From the NCBI GenBank assembly GCA_002862745.1, contig PKDX01000019.1, forward strand, positions 1 through 42,964: DNA of 42,964 bases, written 5' to 3'. The position numbers and the translations under genes are program-made. The notes under the pieces are model-generated. The model made no database searches and was not told the origin of the DNA. It saw only the letters and a list, made by a program, of their open reading frames with translations. Below, piece by piece: positions 16,912 through 25,337 of this stretch. How positions within the stretch are numbered: the first letter of the stretch is position 1; every line of letters starts with the position of its first letter. Source of the DNA: Bacteroidota bacterium (lineage in GTDB: Bacteria > Bacteroidota > Bacteroidia > Chitinophagales > UBA8649).

Positions 16912-16927
16912 TTGAATAAATAACACC

Positions 16928-17305
16928 ATGAATTTTCCTGATAATCTATTGTATTCCAAAGACCATGAATGGATCAAGGTCGAAGGCGAAATCGCCACCG
17001 TTGGCATCACTGACTTTGCCCAAAGCGAATTGGGAGACATCGTTTTTGTTGATGTTGACACCGTTGAAGAATCTCTTGACAAAGAAGCTGTTTTTGGAAC
17101 CATTGAAGCGGTGAAAACAGTGTCCGATATGTTTATGCCTGTTGCAGGAGAAGTTGTTGAAGTGAATGAGGCCCTTGAAGACAACCCAGAGCTGGTCAAC
17201 AGCGACCCTTATGGAGAAGGTTGGATCGTAAAAATCAAGATCAACGCATCAGACGCTGCTGCACTTATGGACAGCGCATCTTATAAGTCCATGGTCGAAG
17301 GGTAG
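16928..17305 (+). CDS. gcvH: Glycine cleavage system H protein
   Basis: GcvH carries the lipoyl group that shuttles the aminomethyl intermediate between the P, T and L proteins. The 125-residue protein reads [20 protein letters not shown] at the start, then [13 protein letters not shown], and the lipoylation site [20 protein letters not shown] with Lys63. The C-terminal [14 protein letters not shown] is also standard. Length is normal. It is followed by the VanZ-like and TonB genes on the same strand with an 11-base gap, an arrangement I recall from other flavobacteria. Confidence 0.97.
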   Translation: MNFPDNLLYSKDHEWIKVEGEIATVGITDFAQSELGDIVFVDVDTVEESLDKEAVFGTIEAVKTVSDMFMPVAGEVVEVNEALEDNPELVNSDPYGEGWIVKIKINASDAAALMDSASYKSMVEG

Positions 17306-17316
17306 CCAAGATTGTT

Positions 17317-17676
17317 TTGATCGTAATCTACAGAATTGGGCTAGGGTTTTGGGTTGTACTCCTTGCCTACCTCTCTCTAAGACAAAGTTCAGTGTCTCCG
17401 CCCCTCTTCCCTCACGCGGACAAAGTCTTTCATCTATTGTTTTATGGTGTGCTGTCCTTGCTAGCTTTCGGAGCTCATAGCACAAAACCCAATGGAAAGC
17501 TGCTTGTATATATTGCCTTAACATGTTTTTTCTACGGCATTTTTTTAGAATTTATGCAGAGATTTGCGACAAAAAGTCGTTTTTTTGAGGTATTAGACAT
17601 TGTCGCTAATGGAATAGGAGTCTTTTCTGCATCTACAGTGTATTCAATGTTTACAAAGAAAAAATTATGGGTTTAG
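17317..17676 (+). CDS. VanZ-like family membrane protein
   Basis: The product is about 119 residues with four hydrophobic segments: IGLGFWVVLLAYLSL, a middle segment VFHLLFYGVLSLLAFGA, LLVYIALTCFFYGIFLEFMQ, and a C-terminal VLDIVANGIGVFSASTVY. HADKVFHLLFYGVLS and EFMQRFATKSRFFEVLDIVANGIG are the conserved VanZ-family motifs. Despite the name, short Bacteroidota members have no shown link to teicoplanin resistance. The start is TTG 17317; no ATG lies before the first membrane segment. It overlaps the TonB gene by ten bases. Confidence 0.85.
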   Translation: MIVIYRIGLGFWVVLLAYLSLRQSSVSPPLFPHADKVFHLLFYGVLSLLAFGAHSTKPNGKLLVYIALTCFFYGIFLEFMQRFATKSRFFEVLDIVANGIGVFSASTVYSMFTKKKLWV

Positions 17677-18533
17677 GAATACTTATTACACTCGTTGGAT
17701 TTATAGGATCCGTCGCCCTTTTGTTTGGATTGGTGTGGTACTTAATGACACTTGGCGGAGAAGAAAGCGATGTCAATTTGATTGCCCAAAACAAGGCCAA
17801 TCCTCTGCAAAAGAAAGCCAAAGGAAAGGACTTGCGCCCTTGGGCAGCCGTACTTGTTTTAGGAGGATTCCTCAGTGTTTCAACCACAACAATTTTTGTT
17901 TTTTCAAGCAAATCGGCTACAGATAGCCTCAATCAAATGTTTTCTTCCGTATGGGAAATCGAAGCCAAGCCCTCTGATTTTTTGGTGACGGTTGAAGAGG
18001 AAGAAATCCTAGACCCACCGCCTTCTGAACCACCACCACCGCCACCACCGCCACCGACGGTAGACAATGTGGTGATCAGTGAGGAGAAAATAGATACCGT
18101 AATTGCCATTGACACCACTGCGGTGATTATCGAGCCCGACATTGTTATTGATGAGCCGCAAATTGAGGATGATGTCATTGTCGATGTTCCTCAACAAAAG
18201 GCATGCTTTAAAGATGCTGATGCGAATTGTGGGAGTCTATCGGGTACGGAACAAGACGAGTGCTGCCAAAAAGCCATTTTGACCTACTTGGCTAAAGTTG
18301 AATACCCGACTCAGGCTAAGGACTTAGGTGTAGAGGGTAAGGTGCTTCTTCGCTTTGTTGTTGAAAAAGATGGAAGTATTTCTCAAATCGAAAAAGTTCG
18401 AGGAGATGATATGCTTGCGTCTGCAGCGATTCGCCACATCAAAAACTCTGGCGGGAAGTGGGTGCCTGGCCAAAATAACGGTGAAAGTGTGCGCTCACGC
18501 TTTGTGGCACCTTTTACTTTTAAATTACGCTAA
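17667..18533 (+). CDS. Energy transducer TonB with two predicted N-terminal membrane segments
   Basis: TonB couples the inner-membrane proton gradient to outer-membrane transporters. This 288-residue protein has a Pro-rich spacer (PPPSEPPPPPPPPPTVD, near residue 117), an Ile/Val/Asp-rich stretch, and a C-terminal TonB domain (about 205-288) with YPTQAKDLGVEGKVLLRFVVEKDGSI. Four Cys precede that domain (ACFKDADANC, ECC), as in some Bacteroidota TonBs. Unusually, two hydrophobic segments occur, residues about 3-26 and 59-81, with a basic loop (KKAKGKDLR) between them. A later start at Met27 (17745) would leave only one. ExbB/ExbD are not nearby. Confidence 0.88.
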   Translation: MGLGILITLVGFIGSVALLFGLVWYLMTLGGEESDVNLIAQNKANPLQKKAKGKDLRPWAAVLVLGGFLSVSTTTIFVFSSKSATDSLNQMFSSVWEIEAKPSDFLVTVEEEEILDPPPSEPPPPPPPPPTVDNVVISEEKIDTVIAIDTTAVIIEPDIVIDEPQIEDDVIVDVPQQKACFKDADANCGSLSGTEQDECCQKAILTYLAKVEYPTQAKDLGVEGKVLLRFVVEKDGSISQIEKVRGDDMLASAAIRHIKNSGGKWVPGQNNGESVRSRFVAPFTFKLR

Positions 18534-18554
18534 GCGACTTTACGTATTCATACA

Positions 18555-20372
18555 ATGACCAATAGGGCGCAGCGCCACCTCGTAAACATTATACTTTCTC
18601 TACTCTGTATGGCATGTAGCACCTCGCTCTTCGCCCAAGATGAGTATGTACGCGCTGAGCGGCTCTTTAATGAAGCTAAATTTGATTCTGCTGCCCAACT
18701 ATATCTCGACCTCTTTAACGCTGAGTCGCCGAAAAACCCCTCTACCTATCTTGCCCTAAGTCGATCATTATATGAAGTAAAGAACTTCGATCGCCTAGGT
18801 CTAGTTGCCGAAAAATATCGCATTGACAGCAAGGACCCCCTGGGATATATTGATCAATATTGGGCGCTTGTAAGCAGGGGAAAGGAAAAAAAAGCTGACA
18901 ACCTATGGAAAGAGATTACAGCTTACTCCAGGGCTTCAACAGAGGTTAACTGTAGTCGTTTAATGCAGCGTTTGATTCGATATGGGGCATTTAGCCAAGC
19001 AAAAACGATCTTCTCTCAGTTTGCTCCCGCCATCCACTCAGCCCCTCAAAACCTTGTGGAACAATATTTAGAACTTTATTTTCTTGAGGACTCCATGGAT
19101 AAAGCCCTAGCTCTTTCATTGGAATATCTGAAGGAACGGCCGTTGCAAGTTGAAGGTTTTCAAAGATTCTTTGATCGACAAAAATCAAAAGAAGGTTTCT
19201 ACAGTTTATTCAAACAAAAGCTCTTTACCTATACCAGTCAACATCCCGAGGTGTCTTTTACGCTTCACCTGCTCATATGGCTTGAACAAGTTCATGGAAA
19301 TTTTGGGGAGGCCGCACGGTTTGGCCTAATGCTGGCGCGGCGATCAGCAGGTTTTATTGTCAACCTGCTTGCCTTGGCCCAGGATGCATTCAACAACGAT
19401 GCCCTTGTTCAATGCCTTGAATTGTGTGACTTTGTCTTGGCCTCAGATTATGTTAACGCCTATGGGGGCAAGGCCGCCCAACTTAAACTAGCTACACAAA
19501 AACGCCTTCTCGACCAAGGAGAAGACCAGGCTGTAGATCTGAATTATCTAGAAAGCGCCCTGCTCGAACTTGGTAATAATCGTGAAGCAGACCCATCCAT
19601 TCAAACAGAAGCTCTTCTTGAATACTGCAGCATACAAATAAAATATCGTCAGGATATTACGTATGCCGTGAACTTTTTAGATAGCCTCATCCAGTCCAAT
19701 ACCTTTGCACGGAAAAACCTTAACCGAATTAAACTTCTCTATGGGGAAGCTTTAACCATGCAGGGGAAACCATGGAAGGCACTGATTGTCTACACCCAAG
19801 TGGACCATGACGATGGAGATGGAATTCTTGGTGAAGAAGCACGATTTAAAAAAGCACAACTTAGCTATTATGAGGGGGAGTTTGAATGGGCCCAAGCACA
19901 ACTCAACATTCTCAAAGGGGCCACCTCAGAATTAATTTCAAACAATGCCATTCAACTGTCCGTATTTATCACAGACAACCTTGGCTTGGACTCAAACACG
20001 GACGCGATGATGGGCTATGCCGCAATTGAGTTGTTGGTCGCACAGCGTCGATATCGTGAGGCGATAACCGCTCTTAATACTTGGGAACAAGTATATGACG
20101 AGCATGTGCTGATGGATAATGCATTAGTAATGCGGGCAGAAATTTATGAGAAGCAGCGCAATCCAGAAGCCGCAATTCGCACCTATAATCGTGTTTTGGA
20201 TCGATTTGAGTCAAGTATTTTGTGTGATAATGTACATTGGGCCTTAGCTGAATTGTATCAAAAACAAGAAGAGCATGAACTGGTCAAAGAACACTGTCTT
20301 GCCATCCTTACGGACTATCCAGACAGCCGACTCATAAATAGTGCCCGAGAACTTTATCGAAGCTATCCCTAA
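18555..20372 (+). CDS. Exported TPR-repeat protein
   Basis: The 605-residue protein opens with a signal peptide (HLVNIILSLLCMACSTSLFAQ); cleavage after FAQ by signal peptidase I seems more likely than lipidation at the Cys. The body is entirely helical-repeat: EYVRAERLFNEAKFDSAAQLYLDLF is a typical TPR, and more occur to the end (AIRTYNRVLDRFESSILCDNVHWALAELYQ). It lies 21 bases downstream of TonB and nine bases upstream of the DUF4286 gene. A scaffold or secretion-associated role is only inference; no enzymatic motif is present. Confidence 0.85.
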   Translation: MTNRAQRHLVNIILSLLCMACSTSLFAQDEYVRAERLFNEAKFDSAAQLYLDLFNAESPKNPSTYLALSRSLYEVKNFDRLGLVAEKYRIDSKDPLGYIDQYWALVSRGKEKKADNLWKEITAYSRASTEVNCSRLMQRLIRYGAFSQAKTIFSQFAPAIHSAPQNLVEQYLELYFLEDSMDKALALSLEYLKERPLQVEGFQRFFDRQKSKEGFYSLFKQKLFTYTSQHPEVSFTLHLLIWLEQVHGNFGEAARFGLMLARRSAGFIVNLLALAQDAFNNDALVQCLELCDFVLASDYVNAYGGKAAQLKLATQKRLLDQGEDQAVDLNYLESALLELGNNREADPSIQTEALLEYCSIQIKYRQDITYAVNFLDSLIQSNTFARKNLNRIKLLYGEALTMQGKPWKALIVYTQVDHDDGDGILGEEARFKKAQLSYYEGEFEWAQAQLNILKGATSELISNNAIQLSVFITDNLGLDSNTDAMMGYAAIELLVAQRRYREAITALNTWEQVYDEHVLMDNALVMRAEIYEKQRNPEAAIRTYNRVLDRFESSILCDNVHWALAELYQKQEEHELVKEHCLAILTDYPDSRLINSARELYRSYP

Positions 20373-20381
20373 ACAAAGACT

Positions 20382-20693
20382 ATGGGTTATATCTATGCCG
20401 TAACAGTACAAATTCAGCTTAGCCACCATGACGAGTGGTTGGCCTATATGAAGGGTAGACACATTCAAGATGTATTGGACACCGGATGTTTTTCAAAAGC
20501 CTCTATGACCAAAGTGCTCAAAGAAGATGAACGCGAAGGGTTTACCTACACCATTCACTATCATTTCGAGGATTTTTCTTCCTTTACAACCTATGAAGAA
20601 ATTCACGCGCCGAAGTTGCAAGAGGAACATCAAAAGCTCTTTGATGGAAAGTTTTTGGCCTTTCGTTCAATACACCGAGTAATAACCTTGTAA
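20382..20693 (+). CDS. DUF4286 family protein
   Basis: This 103-residue cytosolic protein matches DUF4286: YIYAVTVQIQLSHHDEWLAYM at the start, HIQDVLDTGCFSKASMTKVL, and a C-terminal HAPKLQEEHQKLFDGKFLAFRS. The alternation of strands and helices suggests a ferredoxin-like, dimeric alpha-beta barrel, but function is unknown. It is positioned nine bases after the TPR gene and 13 bases before the small membrane protein gene, so one transcript running into mutL is likely. Confidence 0.88.
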   Translation: MGYIYAVTVQIQLSHHDEWLAYMKGRHIQDVLDTGCFSKASMTKVLKEDEREGFTYTIHYHFEDFSSFTTYEEIHAPKLQEEHQKLFDGKFLAFRSIHRVITL

Positions 20694-20706
20694 CGAGTTG
20701 TAAAAC

Positions 20707-21054
20707 GTGAAAAGTTTTTTTCGAAATAAACGGCCCAACGCCTTTGATTACCAACCCAGGTATCCTTCTTCGAGGAACAAAAGGACCGGAGAGCGAGGTC
20801 TTGAAGAAGGTTTTCTGAGGTCTCACAGGGCGTCAAGTCCAACAAGCAATAGTCGATACCGAGCCAGTATGAATTCTTCAAAAAGAAAGGGCTATCAAAA
20901 GTTAGTTGCTGGGGCCGTTGTGATCGGTTTGATTGTTGTATATTTTACCCAAGGCGCTTGGATTCAAGCCCAATGGGGACACAATGGTCAATTCATGGTT
21001 CTTGGGCTGATATTTATTGCTGCCATAAGATTTCTTCGCAAATCAAATGCCTAA
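20707..21054 (+). CDS. Small basic membrane protein upstream of mutL
   Basis: The product is about 115 residues starting with GTG. The first half is basic and polar (RNKRPNAFDYQPRYPSSRNKR), the second has two hydrophobic segments (LVAGAVVIGLIVVYFTQGAW and FMVLGLIFIAAIRFL). The FDYQPRY motif and the place next to mutL fit a small Bacteroidota family often mislabelled as riboflavin synthase subunit beta; I see nothing in it to support that enzyme. Its TAA shares one base with the mutL ATG. Function is unknown. Confidence 0.7.
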   Translation: MKSFFRNKRPNAFDYQPRYPSSRNKRTGERGLEEGFLRSHRASSPTSNSRYRASMNSSKRKGYQKLVAGAVVIGLIVVYFTQGAWIQAQWGHNGQFMVLGLIFIAAIRFLRKSNA

Positions 21055-22913
21055 TGACGACGTCTCAGATTAAACCCTTACCAGAAAATCTTGTCAATCA
21101 AATTGCAGCAGGGGAAGTCGTTCAGCGACCCGCCTCCGTATTGAAGGAATTGGTAGAAAATGCAATCGATGCTGGTGCGACTGAAATAAAGATTTTTATC
21201 GAAGGTGCCGGAAGCCAACGCATTGAGGTAAGAGATAATGGGAAGGGGATGTCAGCAGAAGATTTATCCATGTGCTTTGTGCGGCATGCCACTTCAAAGC
21301 TTCATGAGGCAGATGATTTGTTTTCCATAAACACCATGGGGTTTCGGGGAGAAGCCCTAGCATCCATAGCCTCCGTCGCTCATGTAGTGGTGGAAAGTCG
21401 ACAACAAGGAAAAGCTACCGGCAATCAACTACAGATTGAAGGTGGGTCTATTTCGACCCAAGAAGAATGCGCTTGTGCCGAAGGAAGTGCCTTTACCGTC
21501 AGCGATTTGTTTTCCAATATTCCAGCTCGTAGAAATTTTCTAAAAAGTCGTGGAGTGGAAATGAAACACCTCAATACCGCCTTCCTTCGAATGGCCCTCA
21601 TTCATCCCGACATATCCTTTGACTATGAGGTCGATGGGCGGCCATTATATGCTGTCAAGCCCTCTTCAATGCGCAAAAGAATTTGCGATCTTTTTGGAGA
21701 GCGAATCAATGAGGGACTTATTCCTGTAGAAGAAAGCACAGAAGTCGTTACCATTCAAGGTTTTATTGGCAAACCGAGTCTGGCAAAAAAAACCAATCAA
21801 GAACAGTTTCTCTTTGTCAACGGTCGAGCTATTCGATCACCTTATCTTCAACATGCCGTAAAGAAAGCCTTCGAAGGGTTGATTGCCCCTGAGCGAAAAG
21901 CCAGTTATTTTATCGCGCTCACAGTAGATGCTAATAAACTCGATATCAACGTGCATCCTGCCAAAGAAGAGGTGAAATTTGAAGAAGAAAAAATCATCTA
22001 TTCTATCTTACTGGCCGCACTAAAGCATAGTCTGTCTAAGTTTCAAGTGCAGCCTGCTATTGACTTTGACCAAGAGCAGGGATTAAACACCTATGGTGCA
22101 TTTGGTGGGGAGAAAGAAGACTTCGGACATAACAAAGCCCGCGCCTTTACATCACACTTCCCATTTAGCGGAGGAATGGCAAGGCATGGAGAAGGGCGAC
22201 TGCCAAAAGGAGCTTCCGAATGGACCAATGCCTTTGTCAATCCAGGAGGCTCTGAACAACCTCAGATCCGGCAAGCAAACCTTAACCTTGGAGAAGAGGA
22301 AACCATTAAACAACATAGTCATCAAAAAATTGAGCTCTTTGCCAAGAAATACTATGCTAAAAGCATGCGTAATGGGCTCATGGTACTTGATGTACATGGT
22401 GCGCTCACAAAAATTCGTTTCGAACAGCTCGAAGCTACCGCTCAAAGTGGACAGGTGCCCGCTGCCCAGGGATTGTTGTTTTCTCTGCCTGTAGATCTCC
22501 CCGCAACGCTTGTAGCTCTTATGCGGTCCCAACAAGAACTTTGGGAATCTATGGGGTGGAGCATTCAGTTTGTACATGACACCCAAATTGAACTCACCGC
22601 TATTCCAAAGGAACTTCATCAAGATGATCTTCGAACCTATTTTGATGAAGTGAGCACCTGTTTAGCTGAACACGAAACCCTGCATTCTGAGAGAAAACCC
22701 CTCCACTTAATGGCAACAGCTCAAGCTACCGTGCAACTCAAGCGTGGAATTTTTACAGAAGAAATGAACGAAATCATTGATACATTGTTTGCCCTTAAGT
22801 ATCCGGAACGTGGAATTCGAGGACAACTGATCCTCCGATTCCTTAAAGAAATCGATATCCAAAAAATGTTGCTTAATTCAAAATCCATACCCCCTCTAGA
22901 TGCAGCGCGATAA
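21054..22913 (+). CDS. mutL: DNA mismatch repair protein MutL with eroded C-terminal endonuclease motif
   Basis: MutL links MutS mismatch recognition to strand removal. The 619-residue protein has all N-terminal GHKL ATPase motifs: ELVENAIDAGA, DNGKGM, TMGFRGEALASIASV, and NVHPAKEEVKF at the end of that half. A disordered linker (about 355-425) precedes the C-terminal dimerisation domain. There, the endonuclease motif DQHAxxERxxxE reads DVHGALTKIRFE (446-457), and the later Cys-containing metal-binding motif reads FALKYPERGIRGQL. So the nicking activity of most non-enterobacterial MutLs may be lost. Start is ATG 21054; the frame is open upstream but those residues belong to another gene's frame. 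Confidence 0.95.
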   Translation: MTTSQIKPLPENLVNQIAAGEVVQRPASVLKELVENAIDAGATEIKIFIEGAGSQRIEVRDNGKGMSAEDLSMCFVRHATSKLHEADDLFSINTMGFRGEALASIASVAHVVVESRQQGKATGNQLQIEGGSISTQEECACAEGSAFTVSDLFSNIPARRNFLKSRGVEMKHLNTAFLRMALIHPDISFDYEVDGRPLYAVKPSSMRKRICDLFGERINEGLIPVEESTEVVTIQGFIGKPSLAKKTNQEQFLFVNGRAIRSPYLQHAVKKAFEGLIAPERKASYFIALTVDANKLDINVHPAKEEVKFEEEKIIYSILLAALKHSLSKFQVQPAIDFDQEQGLNTYGAFGGEKEDFGHNKARAFTSHFPFSGGMARHGEGRLPKGASEWTNAFVNPGGSEQPQIRQANLNLGEEETIKQHSHQKIELFAKKYYAKSMRNGLMVLDVHGALTKIRFEQLEATAQSGQVPAAQGLLFSLPVDLPATLVALMRSQQELWESMGWSIQFVHDTQIELTAIPKELHQDDLRTYFDEVSTCLAEHETLHSERKPLHLMATAQATVQLKRGIFTEEMNEIIDTLFALKYPERGIRGQLILRFLKEIDIQKMLLNSKSIPPLDAAR

Positions 22914-23544
22914 TCAGGTTGTAAGCCATATCATCGGAATCAACGCCTTGGTTTGGATTTTCACCTTGGTCATGGAGGGTCAAGGCATACCCCTCAATCT
23001 TTACGGTGGAATGTTTTACGCCATCTCGCCTTTGTTTCAACCTTGGCAACCATTAACCCATATGTTTATGCACGGAGGATTTATGCATATTGCATTTAAC
23101 ATGTATGCACTCTACCTCTTTGGCAGCATTTTGGAGCGCGTCTGGGGTTGGCGACGTTTTCTCTTTTTCTATATGTCTGCAGGATTCGGAGCAGCATTGA
23201 TTCATCAGATTGCAACGGGAGTCGAAGCGTATATGCTCTTTGATAGCATTTATCCCGCCGAAGATTGGCGAGAAATATACATCCCAGTAGTTGGGGCCTC
23301 CGGTGCCGTTATGGGTGTCGTCGTGGCTTTCGGCTTACTCTTTCCCAACACCCGCTTGCAGTTGTTGTTTCCCCCTATCCCAATTGCCGCAAAATATCTT
23401 GTCCTCCTTGTTATTGCCTTTGATGCCTACTTTGTAATTCAGGGTATTGATGATGGCATTGCCCACTGGGCGCACTTAGGAGGTGCCGCCACAGGATTTC
23501 TGATCGTGAAAATGTGGAGTTTAAACCGTGATGCTTTTTACTAG
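22900..23544 (+). CDS. Rhomboid family intramembrane serine protease (first of a pair)
   Basis: The product is a 214-residue polytopic protein with about six membrane segments. The rhomboid hallmarks are present: HMFMHGGFMHIAFNMYALYLFG (the HxxxN oxyanion motif), GASGAVMG with nucleophile Ser134, and AHWAHLGGAATG with His192. Such proteases cleave membrane-anchored substrates within the bilayer. The ATG lies 14 bases inside the mutL 3' end, so it is translated from the mutL transcript. Substrates cannot be predicted. Confidence 0.93.
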   Translation: MQRDNQVVSHIIGINALVWIFTLVMEGQGIPLNLYGGMFYAISPLFQPWQPLTHMFMHGGFMHIAFNMYALYLFGSILERVWGWRRFLFFYMSAGFGAALIHQIATGVEAYMLFDSIYPAEDWREIYIPVVGASGAVMGVVVAFGLLFPNTRLQLLFPPIPIAAKYLVLLVIAFDAYFVIQGIDDGIAHWAHLGGAATGFLIVKMWSLNRDAFY

Positions 23545-23549
23545 TCGCT

Positions 23550-24485
23550 ATGGCTTTATATGGACGATCAAAATGGAATGATTTCACCATAACCCTAAGA
23601 CAGGGCAATGTGGTGTTATGGCTGATTGCTATCAATCTCGGAATTTTTATTCTACAGGCCTTTGTCGGAATGATTGGGTTTCTTTTTATGGCAGATCGTG
23701 CTGTCTTCGAAACCTTTTATCAGAATTACTTTTATGCGCCCTCCAGCCTGAGCAACCTTCTCTACCGTCCTTGGACGGTATTAACTTATGCCTTTTTTCA
23801 TGCAGATTTCTGGCATATTCTCTTTAACCTGCTTTATCTCTATTGGTTTGGCCGAATTTTTCAAGTATATCATAGTGAAAAGAGGCTACTTAACTTATAT
23901 CTTCTAGGAGCGCTTGTTGGAAGCGCCTTCTATATATTGTCTTACAATACTTTTCCCGTGTTCGAACAGGCTAAACATCAAGCCTATCTTCTTGGCGCAT
24001 CAGGTGCTGTGTGGTCCATTATAGCTGCCGCAATGGCAACGAATCCAGCGTATCGCATTCGGCTTTTTATTATCGGCTCAGTACCCTTGTGGGGCATTGT
24101 GCTCTTTATGTTTGGCCGAGATTTATTGTCCTTTCAGAGTAACCCCGGAGGTATTCTTGCCCACTTCGGAGGGATGATTACAGGCTTCAGCTTTGTCGGT
24201 CTGTATCGAAGAGGGTATAATATCATAGGATGGATGTCTTGGCCCAGAGAGCGCATCGCTTCTTGGCGACTTAGCCTACAGAGCCGACGTCAATACAGTG
24301 CTCGGGTTGAGCGACAGGCCAACTTTCAACGCAAGGGGGAAAATAGAAAATCTTCCACCCGGCCTAGTGGAGAAAGTGAGCAAGTACAGCTTGATATGAT
24401 TTTAGACAAAATATCAGCCAAGGGGTATGACTCCCTTTCCAAAGAGGAAAAAACGTTTCTGTTTAACCAAAGCAATAAAAAGTAA
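23550..24485 (+). CDS. Rhomboid family intramembrane serine protease with C-terminal DUF6576-like tail (second of a pair)
   Basis: This is a 311-residue rhomboid with YAFFHADFWHILFNLLYLYWFG, GASGAVWS with Ser151, and ILAHFGGMITG with His205. Six membrane segments occupy residues about 20-225. A basic cytosolic tail follows and ends LDMILDKISAKGYDSLSKEEKTFLFNQS, the short helical motif (DUF6576-like) seen in many Bacteroidota rhomboids. The gene begins five bases after the first rhomboid gene. The two share only the family motifs, so they are old paralogues, not a recent duplication. Confidence 0.92.
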   Translation: MALYGRSKWNDFTITLRQGNVVLWLIAINLGIFILQAFVGMIGFLFMADRAVFETFYQNYFYAPSSLSNLLYRPWTVLTYAFFHADFWHILFNLLYLYWFGRIFQVYHSEKRLLNLYLLGALVGSAFYILSYNTFPVFEQAKHQAYLLGASGAVWSIIAAAMATNPAYRIRLFIIGSVPLWGIVLFMFGRDLLSFQSNPGGILAHFGGMITGFSFVGLYRRGYNIIGWMSWPRERIASWRLSLQSRRQYSARVERQANFQRKGENRKSSTRPSGESEQVQLDMILDKISAKGYDSLSKEEKTFLFNQSNKK

Positions 24486-24494
24486 TCGCATCCA

Positions 24495-24869
24495 ATGACT
24501 CCTCCATCAGAAAACACAATGATTCCCGCAAACCCCACAGTACAAGATTGGCAACAGGCTGTAGATAATTGGATAAAAACTTTAGGCGTGCGTTACTTTG
24601 AACCATTGACCAATACCGCCGTTCTTATGGAAGAGGTCGGGGAGTTTGCGCGGATTATGGCCCGTGTGCATGGCGAACAAAGTTTTAAAAAGCCCGAAGA
24701 AGAGCAGCAATGGAAGGCCCAAGTGGCCGATGAATTAGCCGATGTATTGTTTGTGATTACCTGCCTAGCCAATCAACACGATATTGATTTAGCCCAAGCC
24801 CTACAAAAAAACCTTCTCAAAAAGACCAAGCGCGATGCGACACGGCATAAAAACAATACCAAGCTATAA
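24495..24869 (+). CDS. MazG-like nucleotide pyrophosphohydrolase
   Basis: The product is 124 residues (116 if Met9 is used) and carries the MazG-type metal-binding motifs LMEEVGEFARIMAR (EExxE) and ADELADVLFVITCLA (ExxD). Such single-domain all-alpha enzymes hydrolyse nucleoside triphosphates to monophosphates and are thought to clean the nucleotide pool. VDNWIKTLGVRYFEPLTN is typical of the Bacteroidota form. It starts nine bases after the rhomboid gene and converges on recX with a four-base gap. Confidence 0.88.
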   Translation: MTPPSENTMIPANPTVQDWQQAVDNWIKTLGVRYFEPLTNTAVLMEEVGEFARIMARVHGEQSFKKPEEEQQWKAQVADELADVLFVITCLANQHDIDLAQALQKNLLKKTKRDATRHKNNTKL

Positions 24870-24873
24870 GCTT

Positions 24874-25302
24874 CTACACATAAAACCCTTTTTGCCGCAA
24901 AAAGACACGCAGTTTTCCCTTTAAGGTAAAATCATCATATGATTTATGGGCCCAAGCCTTGGTCATGCGGGCGCTCCAATAGGCTTCTAATGCCGGCCAC
25001 TGCGTATCAAATTGGGCCAACTCTTTCTGAATAAGTGTAGGGTCTACTTTCTTTGCCATCAAGGCCACTTCTATTTTCCGTGGTCCCCATTTGTTGTTGT
25101 TAACCTTCCCTCGCACAAACACCTCGGCATAGCGAGATTCTTTAAGAAAATCTTCTTCGCTTAGATAGCGTAAATAAGCTGAAATCCGACGTGGGGGGCA
25201 ACCAAGATTGTGTAGTTTACGTTCAACTTCTTGGATGCATCGTTCTTGATACGCACAATACCGCATTATCTTGCGCTGAATTATTGGATCAAGTTTCGCC
25301 AT
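24874..25302 (-). CDS. recX: Regulatory protein RecX
   Basis: RecX binds RecA filaments and modulates recombination. The 142-residue protein is all-helical with the three-helix repeats of the family: RKIMRYCAYQERCIQEVERKL, LRYLSEEDFLKESRYAEVFVRGKVNNNKWGPRKIEVAL, and a third repeat with KLRVFLRQKGF near the end. The FLxESRYAExFVRGKxxxxKWGxxKI segment is diagnostic. Length is near the usual size in the phylum. It is transcribed alone, against its neighbours; recA is not in the window. Confidence 0.9.
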   Translation of the reverse strand: MAKLDPIIQRKIMRYCAYQERCIQEVERKLHNLGCPPRRISAYLRYLSEEDFLKESRYAEVFVRGKVNNNKWGPRKIEVALMAKKVDPTLIQKELAQFDTQWPALEAYWSARMTKAWAHKSYDDFTLKGKLRVFLRQKGFYV

Positions 25303-25337
25303 CTATGTTCGAAACTACGCAATAAGGCTCGAGACAA

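Noticed and set aside
17317-17676. VanZ-like gene as a glycopeptide resistance gene
   Set aside because: The short VanZ-like family is widespread in Bacteroidota beside gcvH and tonB without van genes; no resistance context is present.
18000-18060. CCACCG-type repeats as a tandem repeat locus
   Set aside because: They simply encode the proline-rich spacer of TonB in frame.
20707-21054. Riboflavin synthase beta subunit
   Set aside because: That label is sometimes carried by similar small proteins, but this one has two membrane segments and no lumazine synthase motif.
22093-22622. ORFs on both strands inside mutL
   Set aside because: They fall in the MutL linker and C-terminal domain, whose frame is continuous and conserved at both ends.
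23411-23635. Minus-strand ORF across the junction of the two rhomboid genes
   Set aside because: It is antisense to two intact rhomboid frames and has no supporting motif.
24862-24876. AAGCTATAAGCTT hairpin between the MazG-like gene and recX
   Set aside because: A five-base stem with a three-base loop and no T-run is within chance expectation.
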